Made by a program: the position numbers and the translations under genes. Shown in pieces: positions 7,006 through 11,976 of a stretch of DNA of 11,976 nt (within the stretch, counting starts at the first letter, position 1; the number at the start of each line of letters is the position of its first letter). The DNA is from Candidatus Heimdallarchaeota archaeon LC_2 (GTDB lineage Archaea > Asgardarchaeota > Heimdallarchaeia > Heimdallarchaeales > Kariarchaeaceae), in contig MDVR01000025.1 in the NCBI GenBank assembly GCA_001940725.1, positions 5,213-17,188 of the forward strand. The letters are read 5' to 3'. The notes below the pieces were generated by a model that saw only the letters and a program-made list of their open reading frames with translations, had not been told where the DNA came from and searched no databases.

Positions 7006-7629
7006 TTGATGACACGAAGTATAATTAATATGATCTACTCAAGGACGAACGACGGAGATTATCAAGTTAGGGGGTTGAGATGTGTTTCTGATCATATTGT
7101 CGTCAAATTAGACCAAGAGAAAATAGCAATACCGATATTATCAGTAAAAATTACATGTGGCATATGTGGGTGGGAAAGAAAGGGCCCTTCAGGAAAATAT
7201 AGTATAAGATATAATAAGACCGATCAAACATTTTCTCTGTTGGCACTAATAATTGCCACATGTTGGATGACAGCAAATTATATGAAAAATTTGGCTTGGT
7301 TTTGGTGGATCTGGCCGACCTTAATAATGATAGGATCATTTAGTGTTGTTGTATTGCCAGCAATTAGGTTCGAATTTAACAATAATTCTTTTAAAATCAT
7401 TCAAGGAGGATCCAAAGTAATTGATGAGGTGAGAAGTAATATAATTGGATGTGTATTACAAGATGAAAAGGGAGGAGTCATATCTCCCCAAGATATTTTT
7501 CATGCAAGAAAATTAATAATATTTTCAGTAAATAATACATACGAGATGAAATTAAAGAAAGAAAGAATTACATTGGAATTATATGCTGTGGTGCAGATAA
7601 TGCATGATGCAATGATATTTATTTACTGA
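7006..7629 (+). CDS. Small membrane protein with two transmembrane helices and a CxxC motif
   Basis: I do not recognise a named family. The roughly 207-residue product has a soluble N-terminal part (1-75) with likely beta strands and a Cys-Gly-Ile-Cys motif at 51-54, a helical hairpin in the membrane (about 76-93 and 96-120, with the Trp-rich turn AWFWWIWP), and a C-terminal soluble part (121-207). The latter has strands FEFNNNSFKIIQGG and LIIFSVNNTYEMKL and a final helix. A membrane hairpin followed by an FxFxxxxFKI strand recalls bacterial PH-like domains, but that is only a shape argument. The CxxC lacks a second visible pair, so zinc binding is uncertain. The start is probably ATG 7009, given the TATA spacing; TTG 7006 merely extends it by one residue. 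It is convergent with the surface protein gene. Confidence 0.78.
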   Translation: MMTRSIINMIYSRTNDGDYQVRGLRCVSDHIVVKLDQEKIAIPILSVKITCGICGWERKGPSGKYSIRYNKTDQTFSLLALIIATCWMTANYMKNLAWFWWIWPTLIMIGSFSVVVLPAIRFEFNNNSFKIIQGGSKVIDEVRSNIIGCVLQDEKGGVISPQDIFHARKLIIFSVNNTYEMKLKKERITLELYAVVQIMHDAMIFIY

Positions 7630-7751
7630 TATTTACTCGATTGATAATCATACGAATAAGAGCAAGTGTGAAAATAAAAAATATGCATAAATAGATATGG
7701 TATTATATTTTAAAACTAATTAAAACCCTTGACGGATCAACCCGTACCATT

Positions 7752-8666
7752 CTATTTGGATAATGAAGATCTGCGGGTACGAATAACAAAAGTAGAGATT
7801 AATAGAAATGGTACAAAAAATGAAAGTTGAAAGAACGAAAGCTCAACAAGTGGATCAGTGGAATTATTAGACGAGGTAGTTGTATGAAGAGCTGCTGGAT
7901 CATCAGATGTGGGAATCTGTGTGCCAGATTGAACTGACTCATTAAGATCAAGAATAGTTAGGGAAAAATTCCCGCCAGTTGGCAGACCGAATTGCCATAT
8001 AAAAATAATATAATATCCGCTAGCATCGTGATGTTCGAAATAATTAGAGTCATATCCGGATGAATTAATTGGATCGAGGTTTGAATCCTCCAATGCGAAT
8101 AAGAAATTTACATCATCTGAGTGGGAAAGATTAAATGAAAAATCACCTTCAAGATCGATACCCAGATAAATTCCATCAAATCTAGGACTAGGTCCAGGTA
8201 ATGATCCCAGAGTTGTCCCAACATTAATTTCGAGAGGATAAAAAGGGTCATCTCCCCTAATTATACCTCCAACTTTGAATATGGTAAGATTAAAATTATC
8301 AATGATTGAGTGACTAAATATTGAAAGGATATATCGACCATTCATCCCCAATGTCGTCGAAGTCGTATGAGAATCGGCATTAAATGATCGGAAAAGTTGT
8401 TGAAGATTAGCATCGTATACGGTTAGATTAAATTCATTATTTTGTGTGTCAGAAATCGAAAATTCATAACTTCCATTTAGAATAATTGAATACCATATTG
8501 AACCATCATCCGCAGGTCCAGGTAATGATCCAAGTGTCGTTCCCTCTGATATACTAATTGGATTGTCAGGGCTATCACCAATCTCGCCAGATGTTTGTAA
8601 TGATGAGACTACTAAGAACTGAAAACAGATTAGTATTATTAAAAAAAATCGGCAAATGTCTTTCAT
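7752..8666 (-). CDS. Secreted, membrane-anchored surface protein with two PPC-like beta-domain repeats
   Basis: Residues 1-25 are a signal peptide (MKDICRFFLIILICFQFLVV). Two homologous beta domains follow, at about 33-132 and 139-240, each opening with the same block (TTLGSLPGP at 43-51 and 151-159) and then strands of the pattern GxYxFxIS / GDFSFNLS. This resembles the pre-peptidase C-terminal (PPC) fold common on archaeal surface proteins. A Ser/Thr/Asn-rich stalk (about 245-272) leads to a C-terminal membrane helix (about 277-296) and a basic tail RTRRSS, giving an outside-facing protein anchored at its C-terminus. N-glycosylation sequons are numerous (N64, N80, N126, N179, N201, N233, N242, N267, N268). 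There is no protease or other catalytic motif, so binding or structural use is likeliest. The start is fixed by a TATA box at leaderless distance. Confidence 0.87.
   Translation of the reverse strand: MKDICRFFLIILICFQFLVVSSLQTSGEIGDSPDNPISISEGTTLGSLPGPADDGSIWYSIILNGSYEFSISDTQNNEFNLTVYDANLQQLFRSFNADSHTTSTTLGMNGRYILSIFSHSIIDNFNLTIFKVGGIIRGDDPFYPLEINVGTTLGSLPGPSPRFDGIYLGIDLEGDFSFNLSHSDDVNFLFALEDSNLDPINSSGYDSNYFEHHDASGYYIIFIWQFGLPTGGNFSLTILDLNESVQSGTQIPTSDDPAALHTTTSSNNSTDPLVELSFFQLSFFVPFLLISTFVIRTRRSSLSK
8191..8207 (-). repeat. 17-base direct repeat, copy 1 (second protein domain)
   Basis: GGTCCAGGTAATGATCC (plus strand) is identical to the copy at 8515-8531 and codes for the shared GSLPGP loop. 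The 324-base (108-codon) spacing marks the internal duplication of the surface protein. Third-position identity suggests recent duplication, or gene conversion at this spot. Confidence 0.7.
8515..8531 (-). repeat. 17-base direct repeat, copy 2 (first protein domain)
   Basis: This is identical to 8191-8207. The flanking bases (CCAGAGTTGTCCC versus CCAAGTGTCGTTCC) have diverged but remain alignable, so the identity is embedded in a longer, older duplication. Confidence 0.7.
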
Positions 8667-8685
8667 CTAAAATTAGATGAGTGTA

Positions 8686-8703
8686 GTTTATTTATAAATA
8701 AAC
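8686..8703 (-). promoter_or_regulatory. Perfect 18-bp palindrome containing the TATA box of the surface protein gene
   Basis: GTTTATTTA (8686-8694) and TAAATAAAC (8695-8703) form a perfect palindrome. It contains TTTATAAATA, centred about 28 bases before ATG 8666, matching leaderless transcription on the minus strand. The symmetry means TBP could load in either orientation, and a dimeric regulator could compete for it. Confidence 0.55.
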
Positions 8704-8758
8704 ACAAAAAATGAAGAGGAATATCTTGAAATTGTATAATAATATTAATCGATTATTT

Positions 8759-8769
8759 AGTATAAAATA
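8759..8769 (+). promoter_or_regulatory. TATA box upstream of the TPR gene
   Basis: AGTATAAAATA is centred near 8763, about 24 bases before ATG 8787 and nearly 95 bases before TTG 8857. It supports the upstream ATG as the genuine start. Confidence 0.5.
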
Positions 8770-8786
8770 TTTTGATCATTGAACTA

Positions 8787-8900
8787 ATGAGTGAAAACGA
8801 GATTCAAATAACAAAGATAAAGATAGTAATGAAAACCAACAAAAACTCAAGAATCCTTGAAGAACTCCTTTACCGATTTTTATGCATCATTTTGTTATAG
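8787..8900 (+). other. Likely frameshifted N-terminal segment of the TPR gene
   Basis: ATG 8787 opens 37 codons (MSENEIQITKIKIVMKTNK, then NSRILEELLYRF) ending at TAG 8898-8900. It lies in a different frame from the TPR ORF and overlaps its start. A TATA box sits at near-leaderless distance from this ATG. Removing one base from the T5 run at 8877-8881 joins LLYRF directly to YASFCYSNYQN of the TPR frame, giving a protein of about 584 residues. Seen: both frames and the promoter spacing. Inferred: one gene. Confidence 0.5.
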
Positions 8901-10542
8901 CAACTATCAGAATATTGTTGAAGGAAATTTTCAAATCATTATTAATTCTTTAAAAGATATACATAATATCCAAAAGGCATTACAAATTTCCCTTTTTACT
9001 AATAATTGGAAATCATTAAGTAAAATAATTCAGTTTGTAAACATGCTTTACCGTAAAACAAGTCGTTATGATACACAGTTAAATTTTCTTGAAAAATATG
9101 TTAACATTTTAGATTTCGAAATAAATAATCCTCCATCAGATAACTACGACAAATTCAGTGTTTGGATATTCTTGTTTGGTAATCTTTCTAATATAAAGTT
9201 AAATCAAGGATTAAGAGCTGAAGCTTATTTATTATTAAAAAAAATTGAATATGCATTAAAAAAAGTTAAATCAGACCCTGAAATGAATGATATTTGGTTA
9301 TTAGAAACAATTGCAACCAATTATCATAATTTTGGGAGATATCATGAGGAAAGTCGGAATTTTCATAAGGCAAAAATTGCGTACAATGAAGCATTAGCAA
9401 TAAGAAAAAAGTTGATGAACAATATTGGAGTGGCTAAACTTTACCACCAATTTGGAAGAATAGAGGAAGAATTATTCAACTTGGAAGAAGCTTATAAGTT
9501 TTACAAAAAAGCAATAAAAAAATTTGAGGAAGAAGATGCAGAAATAGAAAAAATTGATACTCTCAATCAAATAGCGATGATATATCATAAAGAAAAAAAA
9601 TTCCAGAATGCCGTTGAATGGGTTAACAAATCCATTGAAATTAGCAACAAGTTTCAATTATACGAAAAAATAGGAATAAGCCTTAATCTGAAAGGAAATA
9701 TATATTTCGAAAAAAAAGATTTCGAAAAAGCTGAAAGATTTTATAGGATCTCTCTCAAAAATTTTGAAAAAGAAGGGCTTAAACCAAGAATCGCAGCAAA
9801 CTATAACCAAATGGGGTTGATCTATATGGAAAAACCTCAAAGTATAGAATTATCACTAAATTGGTTGAAAAAATCTTTAGATCTTTCAAAAGAGCTTAAT
9901 GATAAAAACCTAATTGCAATTAACTATCGGAATATCACCCAATATTATCTGAAAATCGGTGATTTAGAGTCTGCAGAAGAAAATGCGAAGAAGTCTTTAG
10001 AAATCAATCAGTCAATTAATTCACAAAGAAATATTGCATTAAATTATAATGATTTTGGATTTATTTACTTTAAGAGAAAACAACTGGACAAAGCCATAAA
10101 ATATTATGAAACTTCCTTAGAAATTAAGAAGAATTTGAATTTGAATAATCATTTTCCAACAGATTTGTTTCAATTGGGTAGAATTCACCAAGAAAATGGA
10201 GAATTAGAAAAAGCTTTGAATTATTATAATGAGGTAATTGACATTTACAATTCAATGGATTATGAAGTTGGACTGATAGAACCATATGGACAAATTGGAT
10301 TACTATATTGGAGGGAGAAAAAGGATTTTGAAAATGCAATCATTAATATGGCAAAAGCCTACAACATCGCAAAAAGATATCCAATTAAAATTAAGTGGCA
10401 AGTCTTGGGAAATATTAGTAATCTTGTTATAGATATTGGGATCGAGAAATTTTCAAATTTAATGATCAATAATCTTATTGATTTGCCTCTCGATTTAATT
10501 AAAAAAAATATAAAAAAAATTAAAGAGCTTGTGTTGCCATAA
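8857..10542 (+). CDS. Tetratricopeptide-repeat (TPR) protein, nine repeats
   Basis: At least nine TPRs of about 40 residues span roughly residues 150-510 (first ATNYHNFGRYHEESRNF, last IEPYGQIGLLYWREKKDF). Each shows the W/L/G/Y/A/F/A/P pattern with repeated xAxxYxxxAL and LGxIYxxxxxxxxA cores, of the longer-helix (TPR_12/kinesin-light-chain-like) type. The N-terminal 130 residues (HNIQKALQISLFTNNWKSL, then SRYDTQLNFLEKYVNIL) resemble the helical region that links the NTPase to the TPRs in STAND proteins, but no nucleotide-binding domain is present. The product should be a soluble superhelical scaffold for protein-protein binding; the partner is unknown. TTG 8857 is the only start in this frame after the TGA at 8830 and has no ribosome site; the promoter points to ATG 8787 in another frame. 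The 3' end overlaps the convergent gene by 48 bases of A/T runs. Confidence 0.86.
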   Translation: MKNSFTDFYASFCYSNYQNIVEGNFQIIINSLKDIHNIQKALQISLFTNNWKSLSKIIQFVNMLYRKTSRYDTQLNFLEKYVNILDFEINNPPSDNYDKFSVWIFLFGNLSNIKLNQGLRAEAYLLLKKIEYALKKVKSDPEMNDIWLLETIATNYHNFGRYHEESRNFHKAKIAYNEALAIRKKLMNNIGVAKLYHQFGRIEEELFNLEEAYKFYKKAIKKFEEEDAEIEKIDTLNQIAMIYHKEKKFQNAVEWVNKSIEISNKFQLYEKIGISLNLKGNIYFEKKDFEKAERFYRISLKNFEKEGLKPRIAANYNQMGLIYMEKPQSIELSLNWLKKSLDLSKELNDKNLIAINYRNITQYYLKIGDLESAEENAKKSLEINQSINSQRNIALNYNDFGFIYFKRKQLDKAIKYYETSLEIKKNLNLNNHFPTDLFQLGRIHQENGELEKALNYYNEVIDIYNSMDYEVGLIEPYGQIGLLYWREKKDFENAIINMAKAYNIAKRYPIKIKWQVLGNISNLVIDIGIEKFSNLMINNLIDLPLDLIKKNIKKIKELVLP

Positions 10543-11154
10543 ACTCACTTCTGATAAATTAACCTCTTTATCATAAAAAAGTAATTCTATCCAACCCGAG
10601 CTCTTAATATAAATGAAGTCCAACAATACATTACCATTAAATCCAATAAAGATAAACCGATCGTTGAATCTTCTAATAGTGTAAAATGGAACCACTGATA
10701 TACACATTTCAAATAATTCTACATCAAGATTAATAGGTAAAAACCAATTATCCATAAATGAGTTTAACAAAATATTTAATGAAGAATTTATTACTAAGCT
10801 CAATTGTCTTACGCAATGATCCATTATTTCTTTGATTGCTTGATAGAGAATATTTAATAAATAAAAATCGTCGATCTTTTCAATCAGATCGGAAAAATAA
10901 AATCCATCGGTCTCATCTTTAAAAATTCCTTCACTTATATTATTAAGTGTAAAAAAAGTATACTGATCAACTTCGTTATTTAAAGATTGAATCTTTTCCA
11001 TAGAGAGTAAAGGAGCCCGTAATGTAATGTAAATTGGGTAGATTTGATTAAATAAGTCAACAATTTTATCCATATCGTTTTCATTCATAATTGACCTGAT
11101 ATACTGTTCTTCCTTTACTAAAACAACATTTTTGATAAATTGTTGACCCAGCAA
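10495..11154 (-). CDS. Unrecognised 219-residue protein with a low-complexity Phe-rich C-terminus
   Basis: I do not recognise this protein. It is acidic-hydrophobic with no signal peptide. Residues about 15-120 look helical (EEQYIRSIMNENDMDKIVDL, then FYFSDLIEKIDDFYLL, then QAIKEIMDHCVRQLSLVINS), and residues about 140-205 look like strands (DRFIFIGFNGNVLLDFIYIK, then SSGWIELLFYDKEV). The last residues (FNFFYIFFN) are simply the translation of two T8 runs and may not be functional. TTG 11154 is a poor start; ATG 11170 in another frame has a better N-terminus and leader. The gene overlaps the TPR tail by 48 bases. A helix-then-sheet order could suit a sensor or ligand-binding fold, but I propose no function. 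Confidence 0.68.
   Translation of the reverse strand: MLGQQFIKNVVLVKEEQYIRSIMNENDMDKIVDLFNQIYPIYITLRAPLLSMEKIQSLNNEVDQYTFFTLNNISEGIFKDETDGFYFSDLIEKIDDFYLLNILYQAIKEIMDHCVRQLSLVINSSLNILLNSFMDNWFLPINLDVELFEMCISVVPFYTIRRFNDRFIFIGFNGNVLLDFIYIKSSGWIELLFYDKEVNLSEVSLWQHKLFNFFYIFFN
10501..10519 (-). terminator. Paired T8 tracts (minus strand), possible terminator
   Basis: On the minus strand two runs of eight T separated by ATA lie at the very end of the 10495-11154 gene. Archaeal termination needs little more than a U-rich tract, so these could end the transcript. They lie just before the stop codon, however, so some messages would lack it. Confidence 0.35.
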
Positions 11155-11170
11155 TATTTTCTATCTCCAT
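11081..11170 (-). other. Possible frameshifted N-terminal segment of the 10495-11154 gene
   Basis: ATG 11170 opens a frame (MEIENIAGSTIYQK, then CCFSKGRTVYQVNYE) ending at TGA 11083-11081. Dropping one base at the A5 run (plus-strand T5, 11129-11133) joins STIYQ to NVVLVKEEQYIRSI of the main frame. A TATA-like ATACATATATATTA (11231-11218) predicts a leader of about 28 bases containing AAAGGAAA. The evidence is weaker than for the other two split starts, because GGAG also lies 10 bases before TTG 11154. Confidence 0.33.
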
Positions 11171-11305
11171 CAATATATTTCCTTTTTTCTATCAATCTTC
11201 CAGTAATTATTAGCTGTAATATATATGTATCTAGATAATAAATTAATTCAGTTCTACTGTACTAGAACAGCCAGTATAAATTATATTTATTATAGTAAAA
11301 TAATA

Positions 11306-11380
11306 CAGGTAGGCTTGACATATTTGACCGATGGTAAGTCTACTTACAATAAACTGGGAAAGGCGGAATCAGTATTTTTG
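11306..11380 (+). ncRNA. Candidate small structured RNA
   Basis: TATAAATTATA-type sequence at 11276-11286 would start transcription near 11306. The following 75 bases are less AT-rich than their surroundings and hold two mutually exclusive hairpins: GTAGGCTT (11309-11316) with AAGTCTAC (11336-11343), eight pairs including one G-U, and GTAAG-TCTA-CTTAC (11334-11347). A T5 run at about 11375-11379 could end the transcript. No known RNA family is recognised, and no tRNA cloverleaf or C/D boxes are seen. The same repeats could instead be a protein-binding site. Confidence 0.18.
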
Positions 11381-11493
11381 TAAACCTCTTTGAAGTAAAA
11401 ATATTTCCTAAACATCTCTTTAAAACACATAAATTTAAATTTCAACATACTCAATAATTATAGAGTTTTAATCTTTATCTCTGTCATATAGTG

Positions 11494-11516
11494 TGGGGGG
11501 AGGGAGCATGCCCCCA
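11494..11516. repeat. GC-rich hairpin followed by an A9 run
   Basis: TGGGGG (11494-11499) pairs with CCCCCA (11511-11516) around an 11-base loop containing GAGGGAGC, and is followed by A9 (11516-11524). It stands out sharply in very AT-rich DNA. It is not an intrinsic terminator on either strand: the plus side has A, not T, and on the minus strand the T9 precedes the stem. Confidence 0.4.
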
Positions 11517-11659
11517 AAAAAAAATTAAGGACATGCATAAAATGTAAACAATCCTCTTCTTATAATTCTTATGAAAAAAATCTATAATATAGTTATCAAT
11601 ATTCATTTGATTTAATCTCGAGTCTATTGTGATCTATTGTTCAAGGTATCAATAAACAA

Positions 11660-11670
11660 TAAAATATATA
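11660..11670 (+). promoter_or_regulatory. TATA box for the winged-helix gene
   Basis: TAAAATATATA is centred near 11665 and predicts a transcription start close to 11691, leaving a leader of only about 9 bases before ATG 11700. Confidence 0.5.
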
Positions 11671-11699
11671 TCTTAGAAAGTCCATACCTATATTGTCAT

Positions 11700-11976
11700 A
11701 TGGCTGTCCCTTTGTATTCCCTCGGTGATTTGATGAGAAAAGCTCCTAGATATACAAATGAAATTCTTGAATTATTAAAAACTCAAGGACCTTTAACAGT
11801 AGGTCAAATAAAAGCTTCGCTTCCTTTAATTGAAATGAAAAATATAAAATATGCACTGCGTTGCCTTAAGAACAAAGGAATAATTATACGAAAACCTAAT
11901 TTATTAGATATGAGGAAAGCAGTCTATCGAATTACAACACAAGATGAGTATTTTGAAATAACCAAGGAGATAAAAC
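11700..11976 (+). CDS. Winged-helix DNA-binding protein, 3' end outside window
   Basis: The 92 residues visible form a winged helix-turn-helix domain: helix 1 PRYTNEILELLKTQ (16-29), the short strand PLTVGQIKASL (31-41) leading into helix 2, recognition helix EMKNIKYALRCLKNKGII (45-62), and a wing VYRITTQDEYF (75-85). The NIKYALRCLKNKGII pattern is typical of MarR/ArsR-like and related archaeal regulators, which bind DNA as dimers. The protein may continue with a further domain beyond the edge. ATG 11700 is chosen because a TATA box sits about 35 bases upstream; ATG at codon 12 is the alternative. It is the only recognisable DNA-binding protein in the window, so it is a candidate reader of the nearby inverted repeats, though nothing shows that directly. 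Confidence 0.85.
   Translation, partial: MAVPLYSLGDLMRKAPRYTNEILELLKTQGPLTVGQIKASLPLIEMKNIKYALRCLKNKGIIIRKPNLLDMRKAVYRITTQDEYFEITKEIK

Larger units (their letters stand above)
11171..11699. other. Non-coding AT-rich region with a candidate small RNA and a GC-rich hairpin
   Basis: No convincing ORF lies between the start of the minus-strand gene and the winged-helix gene. It contains the TATA-like box at 11218-11231, a possible structured transcript at 11306-11380, a G/C hairpin at 11494-11516, and the promoter of the winged-helix gene. Between these the sequence is plain AT-rich DNA. Confidence 0.5.

Noticed and set aside
8787..8900. One programmed frameshifting system shared by the three split genes
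   Set aside because: The shifts differ in direction (+1, +1, -1) and the sites share no slippery motif or downstream structure.
11306..11380. tRNA gene
   Set aside because: The stems do not make a cloverleaf; there is no TTCGA-type loop and no anticodon arm.
11494..11524. Intrinsic terminator or G-quadruplex
   Set aside because: The stem is followed by A, not T, on the plus strand, and only two G tracts are present.
1..11976. CRISPR array, insertion sequence or prophage
   Set aside because: No regularly spaced repeats, transposase, integrase, terminal inverted repeats or phage structural genes are visible.

Overview
The window looks archaeal. It is AT-rich, and most genes have an A/T-only TATA-like box centred about 26 bases before a leaderless or nearly leaderless start codon (positions 2493 minus, 2692 plus, 7009 plus, 8666 minus, 8787 plus, 11700 plus). 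Several starts are GTG or TTG. The mix of receiver domains fused to what looks like a longin/roadblock-type domain, a TPR protein and a surface protein with beta-domain repeats would fit an Asgard (Heimdall-type) archaeon. That placement is an inference; no phylogenetic marker gene is present.

Layout. 1-1180 (minus) is an ABC sugar-binding protein running off the left edge, with an in-frame TGA inside its signal peptide. 1181-1552 is gene-poor. 1553-2493 (minus) is an unrecognised alpha/beta protein whose promoter-supported start lies in a different frame from its main ORF. 2692-3861 (plus) resembles the CrtC/AttH lipocalin group. 3997-4887 and 4983-5915 (plus) are tandem paralogous response regulators: receiver, linker, then a longin/roadblock-like output domain. 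In the first, the phospho-acceptor Asp is replaced by Glu. 5909-6487 (minus) is a GyrI-like ligand-binding protein that meets the second regulator tail to tail in a perfect 20-bp palindrome. 6490-6973 holds two divergent, broken coding remnants. 7006-7629 (plus) is a small two-helix membrane protein. 7752-8666 (minus) is an anchored surface protein with two homologous repeats. 8787/8857-10542 (plus) is a nine-repeat TPR protein with a frame break near its start. 10495-11154 (minus) is an unrecognised protein overlapping the TPR tail. 11171-11699 is non-coding, with a candidate small RNA and a GC-rich hairpin. 11700-11976 (plus) is a winged-helix DNA-binding protein running off the right edge.

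Working together: the clearest functional unit is the receiver pair, probably one phosphorylatable and one locked or phosphorylation-independent member feeding a protein-interaction domain. A palindromic AGGTAAT element around the transcription start and ribosome site of the first could give autoregulation. The rest is a loose set of sensing and surface proteins, not a recognisable operon. A second theme is damage: three genes appear to have a frame break near the 5' end, one has an in-frame stop, and one locus holds only remnants. The breaks go in different directions and two lie at 5-base homopolymers, which points to indels (biological decay or assembly error) more than to one programmed recoding mechanism.
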